NCBI GenBank assembly: GCA_964535125.1
Contig: CAZHSN010000009.1
Span: 1-39,804, forward strand
Origin: CAZHSN01 sp964535125
Lineage (GTDB): Bacteria; Armatimonadota; HRBIN16
DNA length: 39,804 bases
Direction: 5' to 3'
Of this stretch, positions 1 through 8,203 are shown in pieces (the stretch's first letter is position 1; each line of letters begins with the position of its first letter). The notes under the pieces are model-generated. The model had not been told where the DNA came from, did no database searches, and saw only the letters and a program-made list of their open reading frames with translations. The position numbers were made by a program, and so were the translations under genes.

Positions 1-87
1 GCTACGGTCCGCAGTAGCGCCCGGGCTGCCGCCGACGAACCAGCCGCAGACGCATCGGCGCCCGCCGCCGAGACGACTGAGGCCTAA
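1..87 (+). CDS. C-terminal tail of an unidentified protein (5' end outside window)
   Basis: Frame 1 is open from the first base to a TAA at 85-87, giving 28 residues very rich in Ala with scattered Glu/Asp, Pro and Thr, ending ETTEA. Such Ala/Glu tails are common as disordered extensions on ribosomal and other abundant bacterial proteins, but there is no domain to identify it. A stem-loop follows ten bases later, which supports a real gene end here. The product is unknown. Confidence 0.55.
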   Translation, partial: ATVRSSARAAADEPAADASAPAAETTEA

Positions 88-97
88 TCACATGATG

Positions 98-128
98 CAG
101 GGCCGTGCGGAGAGTTCCACCGGCCCTG
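98..128 (+). terminator. Stem-loop, possible terminator
   Basis: CAGGGCCG (98-105) and CGGCCCTG (121-128) form a perfect 8-bp stem with a 15-nt loop just after the stop at 87. Only a weak T-rich stretch (TTCTCCCC) follows, so it is not a textbook intrinsic terminator. It lies between two same-strand genes and would separate the upstream gene from the transporter. Confidence 0.4.
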
Positions 129-159
129 TTCTCCCCTTGCCAACGGGCGATCTGAGACC

Positions 160-1380
160 ATGCCCCTGATTGTATTTCGCCTGACTGCTTATATTGCAGG
201 CTTGTGCGTGGGTTTATGGGTCCTGTTTACCAGCCGAGACGCCCTGGTGCCGGTGGGTCTCGCCATCGGTCTGGCGGTTCTGATGGACCGTCCTGTCAGC
301 GCCATGGAGCGCCGGCGTGTTCCCCGAGCCGTCTCCATACTGATCTGTGTCAGCATCCTGGCAGCGTTCATTGCGGGCGCTTTGCTGTTGCTGGCTCCTC
401 CGGCAGCGGAGCAGGTGCGTATGCTCTCCAGGTTGTTGCCTTCGTACACCCGGTATTTGTTGACGGATGGAGAGCAGTACATTACGGCCGAACTGCAAAA
501 GCTGGCGCCTCAATTGGATCGACTCGGCATTTCCACCGACGAGATAGCCAAGCAAGTATCCGGTCCGGTGTCACAGTATATCGGACAACTCGCTGGCGGT
601 CTGGCTAACACCATCACCGGGTTGCTGGCCAGCGCCATCTGGTTTGTCATCTGTCCCATCATTACGGTCTTCACGCTGGTTGACATGCCGCGGCTGCGCC
701 GGTGGTGGGTGCATGTGGCGTCACCAACCCGCCAAACCTCCTTGACGACAGTTGTGGGTATCTTGGGAGGCGTGTGGTCCGGTTATTTAAGAGGGATCGG
801 TCTGACCGCTCTACTGTATGGAAGCACCGTAGGTGTCTTGTTCTACGTGCTGGGAGTTCGATTCTGGCTGGTGCTGGGTATGATGGCCGCCGCACTGTAC
901 ATCGTTCCGTATATCGGTTCGTTAACAACCATGAGCGTGTCGGCTGCGGTCGCGTTTTACACGGATGCGCATACCGTGTTGTGGATTTGGGATGTGCCTG
1001 CTTACTCATGGCAATACGCATTAGTCGTGGTAGGCGCATGCGCCGTCAGTAACTTCGTCTTCGACCAGGTGGTGACGCCCCGACTGGCGGGCGGATCGGC
1101 CGGCTTAAGTCCACTCGCCAGCGTGCTGGCGCTGGTTGTGGGATCCCAGCTGATGGGCATCTGGGGTATGTTGCTGGCTATCCCGGTAACGGCGTGCATA
1201 TGGGCAATGATAACCCATGTCTATCCTCACCTGACGTTACCGTCTGCGGTATCGCCGCCGGTCGAAGAGACGGAGACGGCGCAAACGGTAGAGGCGGACG
1301 ATCCGTCAGGTCAACCGGACCACGAAAGCGCTTCGGACGCAATCACATCGAACGACAGCGAGCCAACAGCACCCGCCTGA
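160..1380 (+). CDS. AI-2E family (PerM/UPF0118) membrane transporter
   Basis: The 406-aa integral membrane protein is of the AI-2E/PerM family, whose members export small molecules or act as ion/solute antiporters; the substrate cannot be read from sequence. Two N-terminal TM segments (about 8-45) and one at about 58-80 are followed by a soluble stretch (80-150). The remaining hydrophobic segments run to residue 357. The segment GSQLMGIWGMLLAIPVTA (about 328-345) is the typical family signature near the last helix. The last 40 residues are acidic and low-complexity (many Glu, Asp, Ser, Thr), probably a disordered cytoplasmic tail. There is no clear Shine-Dalgarno before the ATG at 160. The final 70 bases overlap the end of tsaD on the other strand. 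Confidence 0.85.
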   Translation: MPLIVFRLTAYIAGLCVGLWVLFTSRDALVPVGLAIGLAVLMDRPVSAMERRRVPRAVSILICVSILAAFIAGALLLLAPPAAEQVRMLSRLLPSYTRYLLTDGEQYITAELQKLAPQLDRLGISTDEIAKQVSGPVSQYIGQLAGGLANTITGLLASAIWFVICPIITVFTLVDMPRLRRWWVHVASPTRQTSLTTVVGILGGVWSGYLRGIGLTALLYGSTVGVLFYVLGVRFWLVLGMMAAALYIVPYIGSLTTMSVSAAVAFYTDAHTVLWIWDVPAYSWQYALVVVGACAVSNFVFDQVVTPRLAGGSAGLSPLASVLALVVGSQLMGIWGMLLAIPVTACIWAMITHVYPHLTLPSAVSPPVEETETAQTVEADDPSGQPDHESASDAITSNDSEPTAPA

Positions 1381-2312
1381 TACTGCTCCCATCCTGCAGC
1401 CGCGATCATTGCGGCGTTGTCCGTGCAAAGAGACAGCGGTGGCGCTACGGCATGCACACCGCGGGCTGTGGCCATCTCTTGAATACGCGCTTTCAATGCG
1501 CTGTTGGCCGCTACGCCACCGCAGATCGCAACCCGGGGGACGCCGCTACGTTCTGAAGCATCCAGCAGCCGGATGCTCAACACATCAACGATGGCTTCCT
1601 GAAACACAGCGGCAGCATCGGCGACGGTAACCGGTTCACCAGACTGAAGTCGGCGCCATAACGCCGTCTTGACACCGCTGAAACTAAAATCCAGACTCCC
1701 CTCCTCCAACCAGGCGCGGGGCAGTGTGAATGCGTTTGCCCGTCCGTCGCGTGCGGCACGGTCGATCAAGGGACCTCCCGGGTATCCCAACCCCAGCATG
1801 CGCGCGGCTTTATCAAACGCCTCGCCGGCCGCATCGTCGCGTGTGCGTCCCAGAACGTGACCGTGTACTGGCGACATCACGTGATGTAGTTCCGTGTGCC
1901 CTCCCGATACTACCAGACATATGTACGGGTACTCTAACGAGGAGTCGGCCAAGCGGGCTGCGGCCATATGTCCCATCAGATGGTGAACCGGTATCACCGG
2001 TCGCTGAATCATCCAGCCCAGTGCCTTGGCAGCGCTGACGCCAACCATCAGCGAACCGACCAGTCCAGGCCTGTTGGTGACCGCAATCAAATCTATCTGA
2101 TGCAGACGCAGCGCACATTCCCGTACGACGTATTCGACCAGTGCGATGATCTGTTCTACATGATGGCGTGCAGCGACTTCAGGAACGACCCCGCCGGTCA
2201 GTGCGTGGAGGTCTACTTGCGAGGCGGTGCGGTTGGCCAATATGCGGCGGCCGTCCTCAAGCAGTGCTACAGACGTGTCGTCACAACTGGTTTCTATACC
2301 CAGTACCAGCAT
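1311..2312 (-). CDS. tsaD: tRNA N6-adenosine threonylcarbamoyltransferase TsaD
   Basis: TsaD transfers the threonylcarbamoyl group from TC-AMP to A37 of ANN-decoding tRNAs (t6A), acting with TsaB and TsaE in the cytoplasm. The 333-aa length is normal. The ASKHA-fold N-terminus starts MLVLGIETSCDDTS. The metal site is complete: H111 and H115 in HHLMGH, and D298 in LCTDNA. VVSGGHTE, GEAFDKAARMLGLGYPGG, FSFSGVKTA and CGGVAANS are all present. The frame extends 58 codons upstream, but the ATG at 2312 is chosen because it begins the conserved domain and overlaps the rimI stop as TGATG, implying translational coupling. tsaB, often beside rimI, is absent from the window. The 3' end overlaps the convergent transporter gene by 70 bases. 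Confidence 0.96.
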   Translation of the reverse strand: MLVLGIETSCDDTSVALLEDGRRILANRTASQVDLHALTGGVVPEVAARHHVEQIIALVEYVVRECALRLHQIDLIAVTNRPGLVGSLMVGVSAAKALGWMIQRPVIPVHHLMGHMAAARLADSSLEYPYICLVVSGGHTELHHVMSPVHGHVLGRTRDDAAGEAFDKAARMLGLGYPGGPLIDRAARDGRANAFTLPRAWLEEGSLDFSFSGVKTALWRRLQSGEPVTVADAAAVFQEAIVDVLSIRLLDASERSGVPRVAICGGVAANSALKARIQEMATARGVHAVAPPLSLCTDNAAMIAAAGWEQYQAGAVGSLSFDVIASEALSWSG

Positions 2313-2797
2313 CAGCGTTCCTCGGCTGCGGAGTTGGGCGTGAGCGTGCGGTCCATCACAAGCGCGTCTTCTCCTGTAGACGCATAGTAGTTGCTTCTGA
2401 TGCCTTTGGTGACAAACCCTAATGAATGATACAGGTTCTGAGCTGCTGTGTTGCCAACCGCAACCTCCAGATAGATGAATGTACATCCTTCCGCATTGGC
2501 CAGCTCAATCAGGTAGCTGAGTAGCCTGCGTCCCACGCCACATCTGCGGCGCCGGGGATCCACGGCGATTTTGGTGACGTGAGCTTCGTCGCAAACCACC
2601 CACATGCCTGCGAATCCACAGACCGACCCGTCTGCGTCGAGTGCGACGACATACCGGGCCGGCCCGAAACTCAACTCAGACTGATATGTGGACCGCCTCC
2701 AAGGACGCGGAAAGCATTGGGCGTCTATGGCGGCGACGGCGTCGATCGTGTCAAGTGACAGCGACTCAATAGCATATGGTGTATCTTGAGTGGTCAT
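2312..2797 (-). CDS. rimI: Ribosomal protein alanine N-acetyltransferase-like RimI (GNAT)
   Basis: The 161-aa single-domain GNAT acetyltransferase is of the RimI family, which acetylates protein N-termini (classically bS18) with acetyl-CoA. The acetyl-CoA pyrophosphate loop is visible as RRRRCGVGRRLL after the beta strand VTKIAVDP, followed by YLEVAVGNTAAQNLYHSLGF, the usual RimI motif. The C-terminal strand region ends DALVMDRTL. The order rimI-tsaD with a 1-nt TGATG overlap is the common bacterial arrangement. No clear ribosome-binding site precedes the ATG, so translation may be coupled to or read on from the upstream gene 28 bases away. Confidence 0.9.
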   Translation of the reverse strand: MTTQDTPYAIESLSLDTIDAVAAIDAQCFPRPWRRSTYQSELSFGPARYVVALDADGSVCGFAGMWVVCDEAHVTKIAVDPRRRRCGVGRRLLSYLIELANAEGCTFIYLEVAVGNTAAQNLYHSLGFVTKGIRSNYYASTGEDALVMDRTLTPNSAAEER

Positions 2798-2825
2798 TAG
2801 CGATACGCAGGCTCGTTCACTGTGG

Positions 2826-4169
2826 CTACGGGATCACGACAGGGGTGGATGACACGGTATAGGAAATCCCATCCATCTGTGCGGTCACATCGGCGTAGAA
2901 CCCAAGCGTCTGTCCCGGTGTCGGCAGATCAAGCACCGTCTCAAAGGTCTTTTTGGACCGATCACCGGTCATCGGCATGCTCTTCAGTACGGCCTGGCGC
3001 AGATCACGGGACTCGTGAACGGTGTACCACAACTGACAACTGATTGCAGGAACCGGGACGGTACATCGCACTTTCAGCCTGTTGCCGTCCCTGGAGGTGA
3101 AGAGCTGGGGTGCAACCAGTGTCTTTTTCGTTATCACAGACCTGTGCAGCGCGGCGATACCGGATACGACCCGCTCGTACGCGTTGTTGAGACCATGCCC
3201 TGCGTTGGGTGCGATGGTGATCGTCGTGGGACCCTTCAGGTGATCCAGGTAGAGACGGGCCGAGTCAAACACCCAGTAAGGGTCATTGGCGCCGTTGATG
3301 ATCAGTTTTGGCTGCGTCAGTCGGCTTCGGTAACTCAGCGGGTCTACTATACGCACCAGTTCCTTGCCGGCTTCTGTGTCAAACATCTCCGTCAAGTTCA
3401 AGCTGCTGTAGTCATGGATCTGCTCGCTGGTCGTACCATACGCCCGTTTCTGCAGGGCGATCTGTTGAGCCAGACCGAGGTTGTCATATACAATGGGCGC
3501 CAGAGCGGTCACTCGTTTGTCGCAAGCCGCCGTCAGCCAGGTTGTCCAACCCCGCTTGGATGCGCCGGTAACCAGAAATGACCGGAGTTTTATCGCCCAA
3601 GTCTTCTCTACCGCCTCTTGGATGGCTGTCATAGAGTAGACCGCGGCCCGTGTCATGGGCAGCAAGGCAGGCCAAGTGGTATCACCGGTTTCCGCAAAGC
3701 GGGCGAACGAGAACGCGATGAGCGCATCCTCACGCAGGCCGTCAAACAACGGTTGACAAGGCACATTACCCAGAACCGCAACCACCGCTCCGGCTCTGTC
3801 AGCAAGCAAGCGCATCAACGCGCCCTCGGCTCCCCGGCCGGCTCCGTCACCCGTGATCCATAAAACCGCCGGGCTGTTCGGCCGCAGTTCGCGCGGTTTG
3901 ATGACCATCACCTGATGCGTCCAGGTCGTCCCATGCCATGTCCCTGATGTGACGGTCATTGACAGAACGCTGGAGTCCTGTGATGATATAGTCCATTGCT
4001 GAATGGGATCCGGTGTCTGTACGTATTTCGCCAACACACCGTTATCAGTCACGGGTGGGTCCCCGTTCCACGTACCCGTCACACGCTCCCACGGGGCGGT
4101 ACAAGCGGTCGTCACTAACCCAATAGCCAGTGTGGCCGTCAGTACGCCGGCACGCAGTGACCTGTACAT
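2826..4169 (-). CDS. PhoPQ-activated pathogenicity-related (PqaA-type) alpha/beta hydrolase, exported
   Basis: The 447-aa protein is of the PhoPQ-related family, alpha/beta-hydrolase-fold proteins of unsettled substrate. The N-terminus is a signal peptide with a hydrophobic core (residues 8-20) and Cys23 in a loose lipobox (TTAC), so it may be a lipoprotein. The nucleophile elbow is TGASKRGW (Ser204), which is diagnostic for the family. Asp296 in NGANDPYW and His325 in NAGHGLNN complete a plausible triad. A C-terminal beta domain (about 345-447) follows. The ATG at 4169 is favoured because AAGGAGG lies 8 bases upstream. Its stop is 28 bases before rimI, so the three genes probably form one transcript, though the hydrolase has no evident link to tRNA modification. 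Confidence 0.85.
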   Translation of the reverse strand: MYRSLRAGVLTATLAIGLVTTACTAPWERVTGTWNGDPPVTDNGVLAKYVQTPDPIQQWTISSQDSSVLSMTVTSGTWHGTTWTHQVMVIKPRELRPNSPAVLWITGDGAGRGAEGALMRLLADRAGAVVAVLGNVPCQPLFDGLREDALIAFSFARFAETGDTTWPALLPMTRAAVYSMTAIQEAVEKTWAIKLRSFLVTGASKRGWTTWLTAACDKRVTALAPIVYDNLGLAQQIALQKRAYGTTSEQIHDYSSLNLTEMFDTEAGKELVRIVDPLSYRSRLTQPKLIINGANDPYWVFDSARLYLDHLKGPTTITIAPNAGHGLNNAYERVVSGIAALHRSVITKKTLVAPQLFTSRDGNRLKVRCTVPVPAISCQLWYTVHESRDLRQAVLKSMPMTGDRSKKTFETVLDLPTPGQTLGFYADVTAQMDGISYTVSSTPVVIP

Positions 4170-4208
4170 CGCATGCGCCTCCTTGTTAACCTGTCAGTAA
4201 TAACCATT

Positions 4209-4236
4209 GTGGCATCAGTCCCATGTCGGATGCCAC
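4209..4236. promoter_or_regulatory. 8-bp inverted repeat in divergent intergenic region
   Basis: GTGGCATC (4209-4216) and GATGCCAC (4229-4236) are perfect complements separated by 12 bases. They lie in the 94-bp gap between the divergent PqaA-type and FAD oxidoreductase genes. This could be a 5'UTR hairpin of the oxidoreductase mRNA or an operator; the sequence does not decide. Confidence 0.4.
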
Positions 4237-4263
4237 CTCAGCACATGCTAATAGGAGCGAACG

Positions 4264-6378
4264 ATGCGTCTGCGACACATATGGCTGACCGTTGCCGCGG
4301 TGATCACTGGAGGCGCGCCGACCTGGGCTTCCCCCTGGTTTGAGCCGCTGGCCCAAGATGACAAGGCGATTGTTGTGTATTGGGGGCAGCAAACGCCGCC
4401 GCTTAAACTTGAGCGGGACGGACAGGAGATTGCCACGATAGAACAGGTATCAGGCCATTTCCGCGACACTGGCGTTCGACCGGGAACGATACATCAGTAC
4501 CGTATCACCGGTATGTCCGCATCCCGCGAGGTACTGTCAGAGCGGCTGTATGATACGCCGGTGGTCACGGAACCTTATGATGTCGTGGTTGTCGGTGGAA
4601 GCGCTTCCGGTGTCGGCGCGGCTGTCTCTGCAGCACGCCGAGGGGTGCGTGTATTGCTGATCGAGGACAGCACACAGCCGGGCGGCATGATCAGCAACGG
4701 TGTCAGTGCGACCGACTTGCGCGTGCCGGCACGGGCCAATGGCTTGTTCGACGAGTTCCGTCGATTGGTCGTACAGCACTACGGCACGGGAAACGGACTG
4801 ACTTACGAGCCAAAAGTGGCGCTTCGGATTATCAAACAGTTGGTCAGACGCCACCCCAACATCCATCTGGCGGCCCCTTGGCGCGTTGACTCCGTGCAAG
4901 TAGACCAAGGGCGCATCCTTTCGGCACGCTTCCGGTCGCTGCGGGACGGCCGATCCGTGTGCGTAACCGGTAAGGTGTGGATCGACGCAACGCTGGATGG
5001 GGCGCTGCTCCCGTTAGCCGGTACGCCGTTCCGGTATGGCCGAGAACCCAGATCGGAACGAGAACCGCATGCAGGACACATCATCCTGGACAGGGCGGCG
5101 GATCTGTATCTGCCCGGAAGTACCGGACGGGGTGACAACAAGCTTCAGTCTTTCGCCTACTTGTTGGCGCTGCGTGACTTTGGCGAAGGAAATCAAGCGC
5201 CGATGATCCCGATGCCTCCGCACTACGATCCGGCGAACTATCAACACACCCCCCCATTCCGCGAGTCATGGGCCCATCTGTATGGTCGTTTCCCGGGCAG
5301 CAAGTTGGAGATGAACCAGCATCCCCAAGGCAATGGTCTGCAGGAGATCAACCATCGATGGATATCAATGACCCAGCGGGAGCGTGACGCCGTGGCGCGC
5401 CGGTACCGTGACCATGCGCGGGGATACCTGTACTACATGCAGAATGTGATGGGACTAACGCACATCGGGTTGGCGGAGGATGAGTATCCCGATAATGACA
5501 ACACACCCCATGTGTTGTATGTCCGTGGCGCTCGACGCCTGCACGGCATGGTTACCATGGATCAGTCTGATGTCTGGCTGGCTCGCGTGTGGCCGCGTGA
5601 AGATGCTGTGGCCATTGGAGACTATCCCATGGACTCACATGCGGTTCACCGGAAGACGGACTGGACCACGCCTGACATGGGAGAGGGCGAGTTTTGGCTG
5701 TTCCGCCAGACGCCGTGGTATTCCGTTCCTTGGGGAGTGATGGTTCCCCGTTCTGGACCCGGCAATCTGTTGGTCAGTACAGCCGTTTCGGGTACGCATG
5801 TCGGCTACGGCACGCTCCGCATGGAGCCAGTGCGCATGAATATGGGGCAGGCCGCCGGGGCGGCGGCCGCCTTAATGGCGCTGGGCGGTATGACAGCCAA
5901 ACAGGTGCCGGTACACGCCGTTCAGGAGATGATGCTGAACGACGATGTGCTGCTGGCGTTCCACCCGGATCTGCCGGCGGCCGGGATACGGCGCAAGGCG
6001 GTGCAGTTCCTGACCATACGCGGTGTGATTGCAGAAGAGCGCTGCGATCCGGATGGCGCGCTAACAACCGAACAGATGGCGCGATGGTTCCTCTGCCTGA
6101 ACCGTCCAGAAGGACGCACATGGATCCATGAGACTTTTGCACAGCTGAGATCAATCGCTGCTGGAGACGGGCTCACTCTGGATGGCGATGCATCGGCCGT
6201 GGTGGATCGGGCGACGTTATTGAGGGCTGTTGAGCGTCTGGTACCGGATACCGATCCGATCAAGTCGATCCGCTTGCGTGCGGTCCAGCGCGTGGTCAAC
6301 GCTGCGGATGGCGCTCAGGTGTCCCGGGGAGAGGCGGCTGTGGCGTTGTACTTGGCTCTATACCGGCCTGCCTGGTAA
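4264..6378 (+). CDS. Secreted FAD-dependent oxidoreductase with SLH-like C-terminal region
   Basis: The 704-aa protein has a signal peptide (residues 1-23, cleavage near WAS-PW), then a beta-rich fibronectin-like stretch (about 28-100). A Rossmann FAD-binding domain begins YDVVVVGGSASGVGAA (105-120), followed by the acidic end of strand 2 (LLIED) and PGGMISNGVSATDL, as in the FAD_oxidored (xanthan-lyase-associated) family. A second FAD contact is GTLRMEPVRMNMGQAAGAAA (about 515-535). Residues 570-704 resemble two or three S-layer-homology-like units (for example FLTIRGVIAEERCDPDGAL), suggesting cell-surface attachment. The start is set by AGGAG at 4253-4257, 6 bases before ATG. The substrate is unknown, although such proteins are frequent beside polysaccharide genes. 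Confidence 0.82.
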   Translation: MRLRHIWLTVAAVITGGAPTWASPWFEPLAQDDKAIVVYWGQQTPPLKLERDGQEIATIEQVSGHFRDTGVRPGTIHQYRITGMSASREVLSERLYDTPVVTEPYDVVVVGGSASGVGAAVSAARRGVRVLLIEDSTQPGGMISNGVSATDLRVPARANGLFDEFRRLVVQHYGTGNGLTYEPKVALRIIKQLVRRHPNIHLAAPWRVDSVQVDQGRILSARFRSLRDGRSVCVTGKVWIDATLDGALLPLAGTPFRYGREPRSEREPHAGHIILDRAADLYLPGSTGRGDNKLQSFAYLLALRDFGEGNQAPMIPMPPHYDPANYQHTPPFRESWAHLYGRFPGSKLEMNQHPQGNGLQEINHRWISMTQRERDAVARRYRDHARGYLYYMQNVMGLTHIGLAEDEYPDNDNTPHVLYVRGARRLHGMVTMDQSDVWLARVWPREDAVAIGDYPMDSHAVHRKTDWTTPDMGEGEFWLFRQTPWYSVPWGVMVPRSGPGNLLVSTAVSGTHVGYGTLRMEPVRMNMGQAAGAAAALMALGGMTAKQVPVHAVQEMMLNDDVLLAFHPDLPAAGIRRKAVQFLTIRGVIAEERCDPDGALTTEQMARWFLCLNRPEGRTWIHETFAQLRSIAAGDGLTLDGDASAVVDRATLLRAVERLVPDTDPIKSIRLRAVQRVVNAADGAQVSRGEAAVALYLALYRPAW

Positions 6379-6386
6379 GCAATGCG

Positions 6387-6420
6387 GAATGCCCTGTCAG
6401 CCTGGGCTGACAGGGCATTC
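6387..6420. terminator. 34-nt perfect palindrome between convergent genes, likely bidirectional terminator
   Basis: The left arm 6387-6402 (GAATGCCCTGTCAGCC) and right arm 6405-6420 are perfect complements with a 2-base centre. In practice this gives a 14-15 bp stem with a 4-6 nt loop. It begins 8 bases after the oxidoreductase stop and 26 bases beyond the stop of the opposing small gene. Neither side carries a clear T-tract (the plus side has AAAA), so termination is inferred from position and stem strength. Confidence 0.6.
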
Positions 6421-6445
6421 AAAAGATGCGGGACAGCGTATGTGC

Positions 6446-6736
6446 CTACTCGTCCCCTGCGGCTCCGCGCTTTTTCATGCTCGGCGCATCTTCATCGTCT
6501 GAACTGGAACTGCTGGGTGTTGGAGCGGCGGCTCCCGATGCAGCGGGCATGCCGGGCATCGTCATGGCCGGGGTTCCCGGCGCAGCGGCCGATGGGGCCG
6601 CAGGGGCAGCCGGAGCGGCTCCGCCGGCAACCGGCATCATCTTGTTGCCCAGCACGACAAAGACCACCATCATGACCAGTCCAACAGCCAGCACGATGAT
6701 GCTGACGACATCGAACTGCGCTCCGGATTTTTTCAT
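6446..6736 (-). CDS. Small single-pass membrane protein with Ala/Pro/Met-rich and acidic tail
   Basis: The 96-aa protein has a short charged N-terminus (MKKSGAQFD), one strong TM helix (about 10-31, VVSIIVLAVGLVMMVVFVVLG), an Ala/Pro/Gly/Met linker (38-75), a Ser run followed by DDED, and a basic/acidic end. No known family is recognised. The coding case is good: AAGGCGGTGA lies before the ATG, a near-consensus promoter lies 37-65 bases upstream, and a palindrome closes the gene. N-terminal anchoring with a cytoplasmic or periplasmic disordered tail is likely, but its role is unknown. Confidence 0.75.
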   Translation of the reverse strand: MKKSGAQFDVVSIIVLAVGLVMMVVFVVLGNKMMPVAGGAAPAAPAAPSAAAPGTPAMTMPGMPAASGAAAPTPSSSSSDDEDAPSMKKRGAAGDE

Positions 6737-6760
6737 CGAATCACCGCCTTAAGGTAGACA

Positions 6761-6801
6761 GATACCAGATGTATGGTATCTTGCGGCTGTCTGAGTGTCA
6801 A
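6761..6801 (-). promoter_or_regulatory. Sigma70-like promoter with overlapping inverted repeat for the small membrane protein gene
   Basis: On the minus strand, TTGACA (6796-6801, perfect -35) is 17 bases from TACCAT (6773-6778, -10), giving a start site near 6766 for the gene beginning at 6736. The inverted repeat GATACC/GGTATC (6761-6766, 6775-6780) covers the -10 and start site. It could be an operator or a 5'-end hairpin. Confidence 0.6.
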
Positions 6802-6822
6802 CCGTCCTGTGTGCTGTGTGTT

Positions 6823-8202
6823 TCACGGTTGCTCACGCAACCGGTATTGGTAGTTCGGATTGGCAAACGGCGTCAGCGCGCCGGTTTGGCGCAAGAAGAT
6901 GTCGATGCTCTTGTTCATCGCTGAGACCTGGCCGGGTTGTCTAGATGCGAGGTTTACGGTCTCACCTGGGTCACGGCGCAGGTCGTACAGCTCCAGCCGG
7001 TCGCTCTGGTCCGGGTTGTCCGCGAAGAAGCGGATTAGTTTCCACTGGTCCTGATACGCAGCACATGCGGGCAGATTGCCGGTTGCCGGTACATAGTGGG
7101 GAAAATGAACATGCAGCGTACGAGGCTTGAGCGGTTTCCCATGAAGCGTCGGCGCCAGACTGAAACCGTCGAACCGGACGCCTGCCGGCTGCCGTATGCG
7201 CGCCAGTTCCAGCAATGTGGGGGCTATGTCGATACTCATGACCCGCTCTGAGCTGACACGGCCCGGGGGAACACGTCCCGGCCAACTGATGGACATCGGA
7301 ACTCTCACGCCGCCATCGTAGATGTTGCCCTTACCGCTGCGCAGCGGCGCGTTGTTGGTTGGAGGCATCCCTTCGACCCGGTCGTACATGTTCCCGCCAT
7401 TGTCAGAGACGAACAGCACGATGGTATTGGCCGTCAGCTCCAGACGATCTAGCGCCAGCATCAGGCGACCGATGGCGTCATCCATGGCGCCGATCATTGC
7501 GGACATGATCGGGTTGCGTTGGTCTCCGGAGCTCGGAACACGGCTGCGTTCCGCCTCGATGCGGGCGGCTTCAGCCTGAAACGGCGCATGTACCGAAAAC
7601 GTCCAAAACGCCATGAACCAGGGCGCGTCCCGATTCGCTTCCAGAAAGTGTTCGGCTTCTGTGGTCAACCGGTTGTCGATATGCTCTCCGGGCGCTCCAT
7701 CTGCGTAGTCGCGCATCTTCCATGGGGATAAGAAACTGGGAGGACCCGGATAACTGCCGCCAGGGGCTACCGTATCAAATCCCTGCGCCTTCTGGTCATA
7801 CGGCGGCCATCCGAGATGCCACTTGCCGAAATGGGCGGTGGCATAACCGGCCTGTTTAAACATCTCGGCCAGTGTGACAGCCTCCAAAGGCAGACGCGTA
7901 GACGAAGGCGCCTGCACCGCTCGAAAACGGGGCGGCGCCTGTTTCGGCATGGATGGCGTCAGTACCTCTTGGGCGAGATGGCCGTTGGGTGCGGTGAATC
8001 CGAACCGGGTCGGGTACATGCCCGTCAGTATGCTGGCGCGCGTGGGTGAACAGAGTGGATTGGCGGAGTACGCATCGGTATACCGGACGCCCGACCGCAT
8101 CAGGGCGTCTATGTTGGGAGTACGGTAGTAGCGGCTTCCATACAGCGATGTGTCCATCCAGCCAAGGTCATCAGCCAGAATGAGCAGCACATTTGGTTTC
8201 AT
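6823..8202 (-). CDS. Type I sulfatase (alkaline-phosphatase superfamily)
   Basis: The 459-aa arylsulfatase-type enzyme hydrolyses sulfate esters, probably on glycans. It starts KPNVLLILADDLGW with the metal-binding Asp pair. The formylglycine signature is CSPTRASILTG, with Cys51 as the residue converted by a formylglycine-generating enzyme (none in the window). GKWHLGW and FVSDNGGNMYD supply further active-site and Ca ligands. No signal peptide is evident from the chosen start, unlike many secreted sulfatases. The ATG at 8202 is preferred over an upstream ATG at 8286 because AAGGAGG sits just before it and the family domain starts there. It begins one base after the upstream hydrolase stops, so the two are coupled. 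Confidence 0.92.
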   Translation of the reverse strand: MKPNVLLILADDLGWMDTSLYGSRYYRTPNIDALMRSGVRYTDAYSANPLCSPTRASILTGMYPTRFGFTAPNGHLAQEVLTPSMPKQAPPRFRAVQAPSSTRLPLEAVTLAEMFKQAGYATAHFGKWHLGWPPYDQKAQGFDTVAPGGSYPGPPSFLSPWKMRDYADGAPGEHIDNRLTTEAEHFLEANRDAPWFMAFWTFSVHAPFQAEAARIEAERSRVPSSGDQRNPIMSAMIGAMDDAIGRLMLALDRLELTANTIVLFVSDNGGNMYDRVEGMPPTNNAPLRSGKGNIYDGGVRVPMSISWPGRVPPGRVSSERVMSIDIAPTLLELARIRQPAGVRFDGFSLAPTLHGKPLKPRTLHVHFPHYVPATGNLPACAAYQDQWKLIRFFADNPDQSDRLELYDLRRDPGETVNLASRQPGQVSAMNKSIDIFLRQTGALTPFANPNYQYRLREQP

Positions 8203-8203
8203 C

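Noticed and set aside
2313..2486. Longer tsaD start at 2486
   Set aside because: The extra residues are not TsaD-like and overlap rimI; the ATG at 2312 begins the conserved domain and is coupled to rimI.
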